The position numbers and the translations under genes were made by a program. From positions 1 through 8,595 of the forward strand of contig JAUZEI010000533.1 of assembly GCA_030839105.1 (NCBI GenBank): a stretch of 8,595 nt of DNA. The letters run 5' to 3'. How positions within the stretch are numbered: position 1 is the stretch's first letter; every line of letters starts with the position of its first letter. The stretch comes from Actinomycetota bacterium (GTDB lineage Bacteria > Actinomycetota > Acidimicrobiia > IMCC26256 > PALSA-610). Below the pieces are notes generated by a model. That model ran no database searches and was not told the DNA's origin. It saw only the letters and a list, made by a program, of their open reading frames with translations. Of the stretch, positions 1 to 6,038 are shown piece by piece.

Positions 1-598
1 CCTGCCGACGATTCCCGACCCCGCGAACGGGAACCGCGTCGTCTCGAAGTTCCCCGACGCGGCCGGCGTGATCGCGCTCCTGTCCACGTTCACCGCGCCC
101 CCGAAGAAGCCGACCGTGAAACCGCTCGCCGCCAACAAGGTGAAGGTGCGGGTCGTCAACGGATCAGGTGTCAAGGGTGCGGCGACCAAGGTGCTCGATA
201 CGTTCCTGGCCGAGGGATTCAAATCGGGTGGCGACGCGCAAGACGCCGACAAGAGCGACTACAAGACCCAGGTGCGATACGCGCCGGGCAAGTTCAACGA
301 GGGCTACACGATCGCCACGGCCGTGGGAACTGCGAACCTCGTTCCGGCCGCTTCCGAGAAGAACACCCTCGGCGGCGACGCGCTACTGATCGTCGGGACC
401 GACTACGACTCGCTCAAGCACGGTTTCGACCTGATTCCGCGGCCGACCGGAGTCAGCATCCCGAGCGCGACCACCTCGACCACCGGTGCCGCGAACTCGA
501 CCACGACGACGACCGTCGCCAAGCAGACCGTCGACACGCGTTTCGTTCCGGTCGATCCGAAGACAGGCGGGACGCTGGTCGGTTGTCCGTCCAAATGA
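1..598 (+). CDS. LCP-family (LytR-CpsA-Psr) protein, C-terminal part with LytR_C domain; 5' end outside the window
   Basis: Open reading starts at base 2 and runs without a stop from the left edge to TGA at 596-598, giving the last 198 residues of a longer protein. The first ~30 visible residues (LPTIPDPANGNRVV...) align by eye with the end of the LCP domain in the next gene (LPVNRRFFNGQDAL...). A LytR_C domain follows at fragment residues about 47-138, opening with VKVRVVNGSG and closing with LLIVGTDYDSL. The tail is a Thr/Ser-rich linker and ends in LVGCPSK. LCP enzymes transfer polyprenyl-pyrophosphate-linked glycans to peptidoglycan or related wall acceptors outside the membrane; the catalytic part of this copy lies outside the window, so activity cannot be judged. 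A GTG at 68 is an internal codon, not the start. It is the likely tandem paralogue of the gene that follows 73 bases downstream. Odd point: a lone Cys four residues from the end. Confidence 0.88.
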   Translation, partial: LPTIPDPANGNRVVSKFPDAAGVIALLSTFTAPPKKPTVKPLAANKVKVRVVNGSGVKGAATKVLDTFLAEGFKSGGDAQDADKSDYKTQVRYAPGKFNEGYTIATAVGTANLVPAASEKNTLGGDALLIVGTDYDSLKHGFDLIPRPTGVSIPSATTSTTGAANSTTTTTVAKQTVDTRFVPVDPKTGGTLVGCPSK

Positions 599-671
599 CC
601 GGCGAACGAGCCCGACCGCGGCGACGGATGTCCCGACGCCCCGCTCGACGCACCTCTCGATGGGCGGCCGC

Positions 672-2105
672 ATGAACTCGCTGTCGTCGCGCGCCTTCCT
701 GCATCGATTCGTGGCCGCACTCCTCATCTCGGCCGTGCTGATGACCGGGCTCATCGCGGGCGCCTACGCGGAGGCCGCGAGCAAGGTCTCGAAGGTCCAG
801 AAGGTCAACATCGACTCCTCGGTGCTGCAGTCGGGCGGCAACTTCCTCCTGATCGGTTCCGACTCGCGTGCGTTCGTCAACAACGCCCAGGAGGCTTCGC
901 ATTTCGGCAGTGCGCAACAGGAGACCGGTCAACGCTCCGACACGATCATGGTCGCCCACGTCGACGCCTCGTCCGGAACCGCGCTGCTCGTATCGTTCCC
1001 GCGCGACCTGTGGGTGGCGATCCCGGGGATGGGTCACGCCAAGATCAACGCCGCGTTCAACGCCGGACCGCAGCGGGTCATCGAGACCATCGAAAGCAAC
1101 TTCGACGTCCCGATCAGCCACTATCTACAGGTCGACTTCGCCGGCTTCCGAGAGATGGTCAACCAGCTCGGGACGATCCCGATCTTCTTCGCCGCTCCGG
1201 CTCGCGACATCAAGAGCGGCCTCAACGTCACGACCGCCGGGTGCGCGCACCTGAGCGGCGACCAGGCGCTCGCGTACGTGCGGTCCCGCTACTACGAGTC
1301 GTTCGTCAACGGGAAGTGGCAGACCGACCCCACCTCCGATCTCGGCCGCATCCAGCGCCAGCAGTACTTCCTGCGCACGCTCGCGCAGCAGACCCTGCAC
1401 GCGGCCACTCGGGCACCCTGGAAGGCGAGTGGTCTGCTCGATTCGATGCTCAAAGACCTCCAGCGCGACCCCAAGCTCGGGCTCTCGTCGTTGCGGGGGC
1501 TCGCGTACGCGTTCCACCGTCCCGGCGGCGTCGAGACCCAGACGCTTCCCGTGAACCGTCGTTTCTTCAACGGCCAGGACGCGCTCGAGCTCGACAGCGC
1601 GAAGGCGGCTCCGTTGCTCGCCCGCCTGCGCGGCATCGGCAACCCGTCCTCCGGCGGCGGGAGCGGGAAGTCGGTGAAGGCGGTCGACCCCGCCACCATT
1701 CACGTCAAGGTCGAGAACGGGAGCGGTCAGACCGGGTTGGGTGCGCGCGCCAACAGTGCGCTGCGCGGGCTGGGCTTCGCTCCGGTCGGCGCCGCGACGA
1801 ACGCCGATCGCAGCGACTACACGGTGACCGAGGTCCGCTACGGGTCGAGCGCGAAGGACAAGGCCGAGTTCCTGCTCTCGCGGCTCGGTGGCATCGGCAA
1901 GACGGTCAAGCTCCAGGGCGACGCGCCCGCGGGGGCCGATATCGTCCTCGTGCTCGGCACCGACTACAAGGGCCTCACGAGCCCGAGCACGACGGCCGCG
2001 CCGAGCCGGACGTCGCAGTTTGCGACCAAGGGCACATCTGCTCCGAACGGCTCGTCGGCCCCGGGTGCGACTTCTGCCACAGCAGCGCCACAAGTGGGCT
2101 GTTAG
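672..2105 (+). CDS. LCP-family (LytR-CpsA-Psr) cell-wall glycan transferase with LytR_C domain
   Basis: Complete LCP protein of 477 residues. A short basic N-terminus and one hydrophobic segment at about residues 12-33 (FVAALLISAVLMTGLIAGAY) make a membrane anchor with the rest outside. The LCP domain shows the family motifs in order: LLIGSDSR (59-66), RSDTIMVAHVD (88-98), SFPRDLWV (108-115), KINAAFNAG (124-132), ISHYLQVDFAGF (148-159), ALAYVRSRYYE (199-209), and SDLGRIQRQQYFLR (222-235). The Arg and Asp residues that bind the pyrophosphate lipid substrate in this family are present. A Gly/Ser linker leads to LytR_C (about 342-435, HVKVENGSG to GTDYKGL), then a Ser/Thr/Ala-rich tail ending QVGC. 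The usual LGG after the VDFAGF helix reads LGT here. Expected role: attaching a lipid-linked surface polysaccharide to the wall; which polymer cannot be read from the sequence. The start is uncertain: in-frame ATG at 660 and 672, neither with a clear ribosome site. I chose 672, preceded by GGGCGG; 660 adds four residues. Confidence 0.93.
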   Translation: MNSLSSRAFLHRFVAALLISAVLMTGLIAGAYAEAASKVSKVQKVNIDSSVLQSGGNFLLIGSDSRAFVNNAQEASHFGSAQQETGQRSDTIMVAHVDASSGTALLVSFPRDLWVAIPGMGHAKINAAFNAGPQRVIETIESNFDVPISHYLQVDFAGFREMVNQLGTIPIFFAAPARDIKSGLNVTTAGCAHLSGDQALAYVRSRYYESFVNGKWQTDPTSDLGRIQRQQYFLRTLAQQTLHAATRAPWKASGLLDSMLKDLQRDPKLGLSSLRGLAYAFHRPGGVETQTLPVNRRFFNGQDALELDSAKAAPLLARLRGIGNPSSGGGSGKSVKAVDPATIHVKVENGSGQTGLGARANSALRGLGFAPVGAATNADRSDYTVTEVRYGSSAKDKAEFLLSRLGGIGKTVKLQGDAPAGADIVLVLGTDYKGLTSPSTTAAPSRTSQFATKGTSAPNGSSAPGATSATAAPQVGC

Positions 2106-2120
2106 CTGTTTAGGCCACTT
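2092..2120 (+). terminator. Hairpin spanning the stop of the second LCP gene; possible terminator without a U tract
   Basis: Bases 2092-2100 (AAGTGGGCT) pair with 2112-2120 (AGGCCACTT) at eight of nine positions, the only mismatch being G2098 against G2114, around an 11-base loop. The stop codon TAG (2103-2105) lies in the loop. No T run follows, so it is not a classical intrinsic terminator. High-GC actinobacteria are reported to use hairpins lacking a U tail. Its place between the end of one transcription unit and the -10-like box at 2131 fits termination or attenuation. A competing smaller stem, AGGCC 2112-2116 with GGCCT 2125-2129, uses part of the same bases. Confidence 0.3.
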
Positions 2121-2130
2121 CCCCGGCCTC

Positions 2131-2136
2131 TAGACT
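2131..2136 (+). promoter_or_regulatory. Candidate -10 box (TAGACT) for the ugd operon
   Basis: TAGACT matches the actinobacterial TAnnnT -10 pattern and stands in the only real intergenic gap before ugd. The next ATG (2146) begins 9 bases after the box, so transcription would start at or within a few bases of that ATG. I see no convincing TTGACA-like -35 at 16-18 bases upstream; the best there is TTTAGG. The call rests on position plus the -10 match only. Confidence 0.4.
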
Positions 2137-2145
2137 CGATTCTCA

Positions 2146-2187
2146 ATGTCAAGCTTCCTCTCTCACCTCGCGCGGGGTGCGTCGTGA
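2146..2187 (+). CDS. Candidate 13-residue leader peptide coupled to ugd
   Basis: ATG at 2146 opens a 13-codon frame encoding MSSFLSHLARGAS. Its TGA (2185-2187) overlaps the GTG start of ugd (2184-2186) as GTGA. A start just downstream of a TAnnnT box would allow leaderless or near-leaderless translation, and the stop/start overlap would hand ribosomes to ugd, which has only a weak GGGG (2174-2177) as a ribosome site. The peptide has no run of one amino acid that would suggest classical attenuation. It is too short for coding statistics, and it may be chance. Confidence 0.3.
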   Translation: MSSFLSHLARGAS

Positions 2188-3479
2188 GGGTCGCGGTCAT
2201 CGGTGCCGGCTACGTCGGCCTCACGACCGCTGCCTGCTTCGCGCACCTCGGTCACGAAGTTCAATGTGCCGACATCGACGCGGATCGGGTCGCTCGCCTC
2301 AAAAAGGGCGAAGTTCCGATTCTCGAGCTCGGGCTCCCGGAGCTGATCAAGGAGGGCCTCACCTCGAAGCGCCTCCAGTTCGTGGTCGGCGCCGCCACCG
2401 CGGCCCGCACCGCCGAGATCGTGTTCCTGTGCGTACAGACGCCGCAGGGTGCCGACGGGTCCGCCGACCTCTCGTTCGTCGAGGGCGTGGCCCGCGAGAT
2501 CGCCTCGGTCCTCCTGCCGGGCACCGTCGTCGTCAACAAGTCGACCGTCCCCGTCGGCTCGACCCGCTTCGTCCAGCGGGTCCTGTCCGAGGCCGGCGCG
2601 CGTGCCGAAGATGTCACTGTGGCCTCGAATCCCGAGTTCCTGCGCGAGGGCCAGGCCGTTCGCGACTTCCAGAACCCGGATCGCATCGTGATCGGCTGCG
2701 AAGACCGAAAGTCGGCGGTGCGCGTCAGCGAGCTCTACAAGGGAGTCGACGCGCCGGTGCTCGTCACCGATCCCGCGTCGGCGGAGATGATCAAGTACGC
2801 GTCGAACGCGTTCCTCGCGACGAAGGTCTCGTTCATCAACGCGATCGCGAACATCTGCGAGGCGGTCGATGCCGACGCGCGGGAAGTCGCGATCGGCATG
2901 GGATACGACACTCGGATCGGATTTCAATTCCTGCACCCCGGACCCGGGTACGGCGGCTCGTGCTTCCCGAAGGACGTCGCGGCGCTGCTGCACATCTCGA
3001 GCGCGGCGGGCTACGACTTCGAGTTGCTCGCCGGTGTCGTCGACGTCAACCGCGCGCAGCACGAACGCATGATCGACAAGGTTCGGGACGCCGTCGGCGG
3101 GAGTCTCACCGGGGTCACGGTGGGACTCTGGGGTCTCACCTTCAAGGCCGACACCGACGACCTACGCGACTCGCCTGCCATCTTCATCGCGCGCCGCCTC
3201 CTCGAGGAGGGCGCGCAGGTACGCGCCTACGACCACGGCGCGGGTGACAAGCCGAGAGCGCTCGTACCGGGGCTCGAGTTGTGTGCCGACGCGTACGACG
3301 CGGCGGCCGGTGCCGACGCGGTCGTTCTCGTCACCGAGTGGGACGAGTTCCGTTGGCTCGACTTCGAGCGGGTGCGCAATGCCATGAACGGCGACGCGAT
3401 CGTCGATGCTCGCAATCTCCTCGATCCGGCCGCGATGCGCCGGCGAGGCTTCGCATATCAAGGGGTCGGGCGGCGTTAG
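2184..3479 (+). CDS. ugd: UDP-glucose 6-dehydrogenase
   Basis: Converts UDP-glucose to UDP-glucuronate with two NAD+ in the cytoplasm. The 431-residue product is a normal full length. It opens with the Rossmann motif GAGYVG (7-12), then FLCVQTPQ (81-88), DGSADLS (91-97) and NKSTVPVGS (118-126). The catalytic stretch GPGYGGSCFPKD places the nucleophile Cys at 260 and Asp at 264. KYASNAF gives Lys204 and Asn208, the conserved active-site pair of the UDP-glucose dehydrogenase family. The C-terminal UDP-binding domain carries GLTFKADTDDLRDSP (317-331). The related GDP-mannose and UDP-ManNAc dehydrogenases share this fold, but the motif set and the UDP-xylose synthase gene directly behind it favour UDP-glucose. 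The GTG start at 2184 is set by the MRVAVIGAGYVG N-terminus. The gene ends in TAG immediately before the ATG of the next gene, so both products are almost certainly made from one message. Confidence 0.95.
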   Translation: MRVAVIGAGYVGLTTAACFAHLGHEVQCADIDADRVARLKKGEVPILELGLPELIKEGLTSKRLQFVVGAATAARTAEIVFLCVQTPQGADGSADLSFVEGVAREIASVLLPGTVVVNKSTVPVGSTRFVQRVLSEAGARAEDVTVASNPEFLREGQAVRDFQNPDRIVIGCEDRKSAVRVSELYKGVDAPVLVTDPASAEMIKYASNAFLATKVSFINAIANICEAVDADAREVAIGMGYDTRIGFQFLHPGPGYGGSCFPKDVAALLHISSAAGYDFELLAGVVDVNRAQHERMIDKVRDAVGGSLTGVTVGLWGLTFKADTDDLRDSPAIFIARRLLEEGAQVRAYDHGAGDKPRALVPGLELCADAYDAAAGADAVVLVTEWDEFRWLDFERVRNAMNGDAIVDARNLLDPAAMRRRGFAYQGVGRR

Positions 3480-4427
3480 ATGGCAAGGATTGTTATTACC
3501 GGCGGGTCCGGCTTCGTCGGATCTCATCTCTGCGACGCGTTCCTCGCGCGCGGCGACGAGGTGGTCGCGGTCGACAACCTGTCGACCGGCCGACTGCAGA
3601 ACGTCGCGCATCTCGACGACCACCCGGGCTTCACGTTCGTGCGTGCCGACGTGTGCAACGAGATTCCCGTCGACGGCGGCGTCGACGGCGTGCTGCACTT
3701 CGCGAGCCCCGCGAGCCCGCCCGAATATCTCGGCATTCCACTCGAGACGATGGACGTCAGCTCGCTCGGCACCCGCCGCGCACTCGACCTCGCGCTTGCG
3801 AGTGACGCGCGATTTCTCATCGCCTCGACGAGTGAGGTGTACGGCGATCCCGACGTGCATCCGCAGTCGGAGTCGTACAACGGGAACGTCGACCCCAACG
3901 CGCCCCGGGCGGTGTACGACGAGGCGAAGCGATTCGCGGAGACGCTGGCCTCGACGTACCGGCGGCTGTACGACCTGCCCACGGCGATCGTGCGCATCTT
4001 CAACACCTACGGGCCGCGCCTGCGCCCCGCAGACGGTCGCGTCGTGTCCAACTTCTTGATCCAGGCGATCGACGGCAAGGCGCTGACGATGTACGGCGCC
4101 GGCACGCAGACCCGGTCGTTCTGCTACGTCGCCGACGAGGTGCGGGGCATCATCGCCCTGTTCGATTCCGACGTCTGCGAACCCGTGAACATCGGAAACC
4201 CGACCGAGATCACGATGCTGGAGCTCGTCGACATCGTGCGCGAGGTCACCGGTTCCAGCTCGGAGGTCGTGTTCGAGCCGCTGCCGGTCGGCGACCCGAC
4301 GCGCCGCCGGCCTGACATCACCCGGGCCCGCACGTTGCTCGGTTGGGAACCCAAAGTCGAGTTGCGGGAAGGTCTCGCGCACATGCGCGACTGGTACCTG
4401 GAGGAGCGAGCTCATGGCCGCGCGTGA
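3480..4427 (+). CDS. uxs: UDP-glucuronate decarboxylase / UDP-xylose synthase-type SDR
   Basis: Extended short-chain dehydrogenase/reductase of 315 residues, predicted to turn UDP-glucuronate (made by the gene just upstream) into UDP-xylose using bound NAD+. The N-terminus holds the NAD motif GGSGFVG (8-14). Family signatures of UDP-xylose synthase follow: HFASPASPPEY (73-83), ASTSEVYGDPDVHPQ (115-129) with Thr117 and Glu119, the YDEAKR catalytic Tyr146 and Lys150, RIFNTYGPR (172-180), DGRVVSNFL (185-193), QTRSFCYV (210-217), and GDPTRRRPDI (271-280) with the Arg expected to hold the substrate carboxylate. An odd residue: the usual YWGNV before the active Tyr reads YNGNV here (133-137). The ATG directly follows the upstream stop without spacing. 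The first codons are strikingly AT-rich for this DNA, which may keep the start unfolded. A 4-epimerase is less likely given the decarboxylase signatures. Confidence 0.9.
   Translation: MARIVITGGSGFVGSHLCDAFLARGDEVVAVDNLSTGRLQNVAHLDDHPGFTFVRADVCNEIPVDGGVDGVLHFASPASPPEYLGIPLETMDVSSLGTRRALDLALASDARFLIASTSEVYGDPDVHPQSESYNGNVDPNAPRAVYDEAKRFAETLASTYRRLYDLPTAIVRIFNTYGPRLRPADGRVVSNFLIQAIDGKALTMYGAGTQTRSFCYVADEVRGIIALFDSDVCEPVNIGNPTEITMLELVDIVREVTGSSSEVVFEPLPVGDPTRRRPDITRARTLLGWEPKVELREGLAHMRDWYLEERAHGRA
4400..4406 (+). promoter_or_regulatory. Strong ribosome binding site for the first GT2 gene
   Basis: GGAGGAG ends 7 bases before the ATG at 4414 and lies inside the 3' end of the UDP-xylose synthase gene. 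It is the best ribosome site in the window and fixes the 4414 start, with a 14-base gene overlap. Confidence 0.75.
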
Positions 4428-5139
4428 CGACCTTGCCGTCCCGAAGCTGCGCAAGCTCTCGGTGATCGTCCCGGTGTTCAACGAACGCAACACACTCGTC
4501 GAGATCCTGCGCCGCATGCGCGCCGTCGAGCTACCCGACGGCATCGAGAGCGAGATCATCGTCGTCGACGACGGGAGCAGCGACGGCACACGCGACGTGC
4601 TGCGCCAACTCGGCGACAGCACGGTCCGCGTCGTCATGCACGACATGAACCGCGGCAAGGGCGCGGCGGTGCGGACCGGCTTCAAGCACGCGACCGGCGA
4701 GTTCATCCTCGTGCAGGACGCCGACCTGGAATACGACCCCGAAGACTGGCCCAAGCTGCTCGCACCGGTGCTGCGCGGCCGGGCGCGGGTCGTGTACGGA
4801 TCGCGGTTCACCGGCGAGCGGCGCAACATGTTGCTGCTGCACTGGATCGGGAACCGGTTCCTTTCGCTCACCACGAACGTCCTCTACAACACGACGCTGT
4901 CCGACATGGAGACGTGTTACAAGCTGCTCGAGCGTTCGCTCATCGAGGATCTGCAGCTCCAGTCGAACAAGTTCGACATCGAACCCGAGATCACCGCCAA
5001 GGTGCTGAAACGCGGAGTGCGCATCTACGAGGTGCCGATCTCGTACTCGGGTCGCGAGTTCGACGAGGGCAAGAAGATCACGTGGCGCGACGGCTTCTCC
5101 GCCCTTTGGACCCTCGTCAAGTACCGCTTCCGGGACTGA
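4414..5139 (+). CDS. Family 2 glycosyltransferase, dolichol-phosphate-mannose-synthase-like
   Basis: Soluble-looking GT-A glycosyltransferase of 241 residues. It has LSVIVPVFNE (15-24), the nucleotide-binding VDDGSSDGT (51-59), the NRGKGAAVRTGF loop (79-90), and the metal-binding DAD at 102-104 in QDADLEYDPED. The C-terminal part has SDMETCYKLL (163-172), FDIEPEITAK (187-196) and YEVPISYSGR (205-214). This pattern is typical of polyprenyl-phosphate sugar transferases of the DPM1 group, which move a sugar from an NDP-sugar to a lipid phosphate at the inner membrane face. There are no membrane helices, unlike ArnC or GtrB types. Donor and acceptor are not readable. The order dehydrogenase, decarboxylase, GT2 resembles the Arn pathway logic (ArnA then ArnC), so a xylose- or glucuronate-derived lipid donor is a reasonable guess. 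The gene overlaps its upstream neighbour by 14 bases and has a strong ribosome site. Confidence 0.88.
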   Translation: MAARDDLAVPKLRKLSVIVPVFNERNTLVEILRRMRAVELPDGIESEIIVVDDGSSDGTRDVLRQLGDSTVRVVMHDMNRGKGAAVRTGFKHATGEFILVQDADLEYDPEDWPKLLAPVLRGRARVVYGSRFTGERRNMLLLHWIGNRFLSLTTNVLYNTTLSDMETCYKLLERSLIEDLQLQSNKFDIEPEITAKVLKRGVRIYEVPISYSGREFDEGKKITWRDGFSALWTLVKYRFRD

Positions 5140-5146
5140 CGCCCGC

Positions 5147-6028
5147 GTGACCCGCGCCTGGGCGGCCGTCATCGTGAACTACGAGGCCGGTCCGCTGCTC
5201 ACCGAATGCGTGCGGTCGATCGTGGCCGACACGAGCGCGGGCGAGGTGGAGCTCATCATCGTCGACAACGGATCGCACGACGGGTCGATCGAAGCACTGC
5301 AGACGGGCTTTCCCGACGTGCACGTGATCTCGTCGCCCGGCAACGTCGGCTACGCCCGCGCCGCGAACCTCGGCATCGCCGCCACGCGCTCGCCCGTCGT
5401 CGCGGTCTTCAATTCGGATCTGACGATTGAACGCGGCACGGCCAAGGCGATGCTCGCCCGCTTCGACGACGAAACCCGCCTGGGCGCCGCCGGTCCGCGC
5501 ATCCGCAATCTCGACGGCTCCGACTACCCGTCGGCGCGGAAGTCGCCGAGCGTTCCGATCGCCGTGGCGCACGGGCTGTTCGGCCTGTGGTGGCCCGCCA
5601 ACCCGTTCACCGCGCGCTACCGCGAGCTCGACGCCGATCCCGCGCAGGCCCGTTCGGTCGACTGGGTGTCGGGCGCCGCGATCTGGTTGCGGCGTGCCGC
5701 CCTCGACGCGGTCGGCGGGTGGGACGAGCGCTACTTCATGTACATGGAGGACCTGGATCTCTGTCGGCGCATTCGTAGCGCGGGCTTCGACGTGGCGTAC
5801 GAGCCCGCGGGCGGAGTGACGCACGTACAAGGCGCCAGCACCTCGCAGCATCCCTACCGGATGCTCGCCCAGCACCATCGCTCTGCATGGAGGTTCGCAC
5901 GCGGTCGGCTCACCGGCGCGGCCGCGGTGTTCCTCCCGTTCGCGGCGCTGTATCTCCTGGCCCGGTGCGGTCTGGCGATGGCCCACCATGCCTGGCATGC
6001 GGTCAGGGCGGACCCTCCCCGCGGGTAA
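5147..6028 (+). CDS. Family 2 glycosyltransferase, rhamnosyltransferase (WbbL)-like
   Basis: GT-A glycosyltransferase of 293 residues. Visible motifs are AAVIVNYEAG (6-15), IIVDNGSHDGS (37-47), GNVGYARAANLGI (65-77), the NSD metal site (89-91), WVSGAAIWLRR (173-183), and FMYMEDLDLCRRIRSAGFDV (197-216), which holds the acidic pair expected to include the catalytic base. The set matches bacterial GT2 enzymes commonly called rhamnosyltransferases, which build wall and surface glycans; the actual sugar is not known. A single hydrophobic stretch near the C-terminus (about 257-275, TGAAAVFLPFAALYLLARCG) could tether it to the inner membrane face. The GTG start at 5147 lies 7 bases after the previous stop and lacks a clear ribosome site, so it probably depends on re-initiation. 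Its TAA stop forms part of a promoter-like TAACCT element for the next gene. Confidence 0.88.
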   Translation: MTRAWAAVIVNYEAGPLLTECVRSIVADTSAGEVELIIVDNGSHDGSIEALQTGFPDVHVISSPGNVGYARAANLGIAATRSPVVAVFNSDLTIERGTAKAMLARFDDETRLGAAGPRIRNLDGSDYPSARKSPSVPIAVAHGLFGLWWPANPFTARYRELDADPAQARSVDWVSGAAIWLRRAALDAVGGWDERYFMYMEDLDLCRRIRSAGFDVAYEPAGGVTHVQGASTSQHPYRMLAQHHRSAWRFARGRLTGAAAVFLPFAALYLLARCGLAMAHHAWHAVRADPPRG

Positions 6029-6031
6029 CCT
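6026..6031 (+). promoter_or_regulatory. Candidate leaderless promoter -10 (TAACCT)
   Basis: TAACCT fits the actinobacterial TAnnnT -10 pattern and ends 7 bases before the GTG at 6039, the spacing expected when the transcript begins at the start codon itself. The gene has no ribosome binding site, which agrees. The element overlaps the TAA stop (6026-6028) of the upstream glycosyltransferase. No clear -35 is visible. It would give the downstream genes a second transcript independent of the ugd promoter. Confidence 0.45.
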
Positions 6032-6038
6032 GCTCGTC

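Noticed and set aside
486..671. N-terminal extension of the second LCP protein to the GTG/ATG-like start at 486
   Set aside because: The extension lies over the coding end of the first LCP gene, is Arg/Ser/Pro-rich, and would place 60 odd residues before a normal membrane anchor. Starts at 660 or 672 fit the family.
1010..2113. 367-codon forward frame inside the second LCP gene
   Set aside because: It is an alternative frame of the LCP gene, Arg/Pro-rich, and has no domain; the LCP frame carries all the family motifs.
3162..4874. 570-codon reverse-strand open frame
   Set aside because: It lies opposite ugd, the UDP-xylose synthase and a GT2 gene, all with clear family motifs. Its translation is low-complexity and Arg/Ser/Val-rich with no recognisable domain. 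Long antisense frames are expected in high-GC DNA.
6012..6026. Small ACCC/GGGT inverted repeat before the His/Cys-rich gene
   Set aside because: A four-base stem with no T tract is expected by chance in this composition and is too weak for a terminator.
5988..6038. ATG at 5988 as the start of the His/Cys-rich protein
   Set aside because: It would overlap the upstream glycosyltransferase by 41 bases without a ribosome site. GTG 6039 follows a TAnnnT box at leaderless spacing and begins right before the basic N-terminus.
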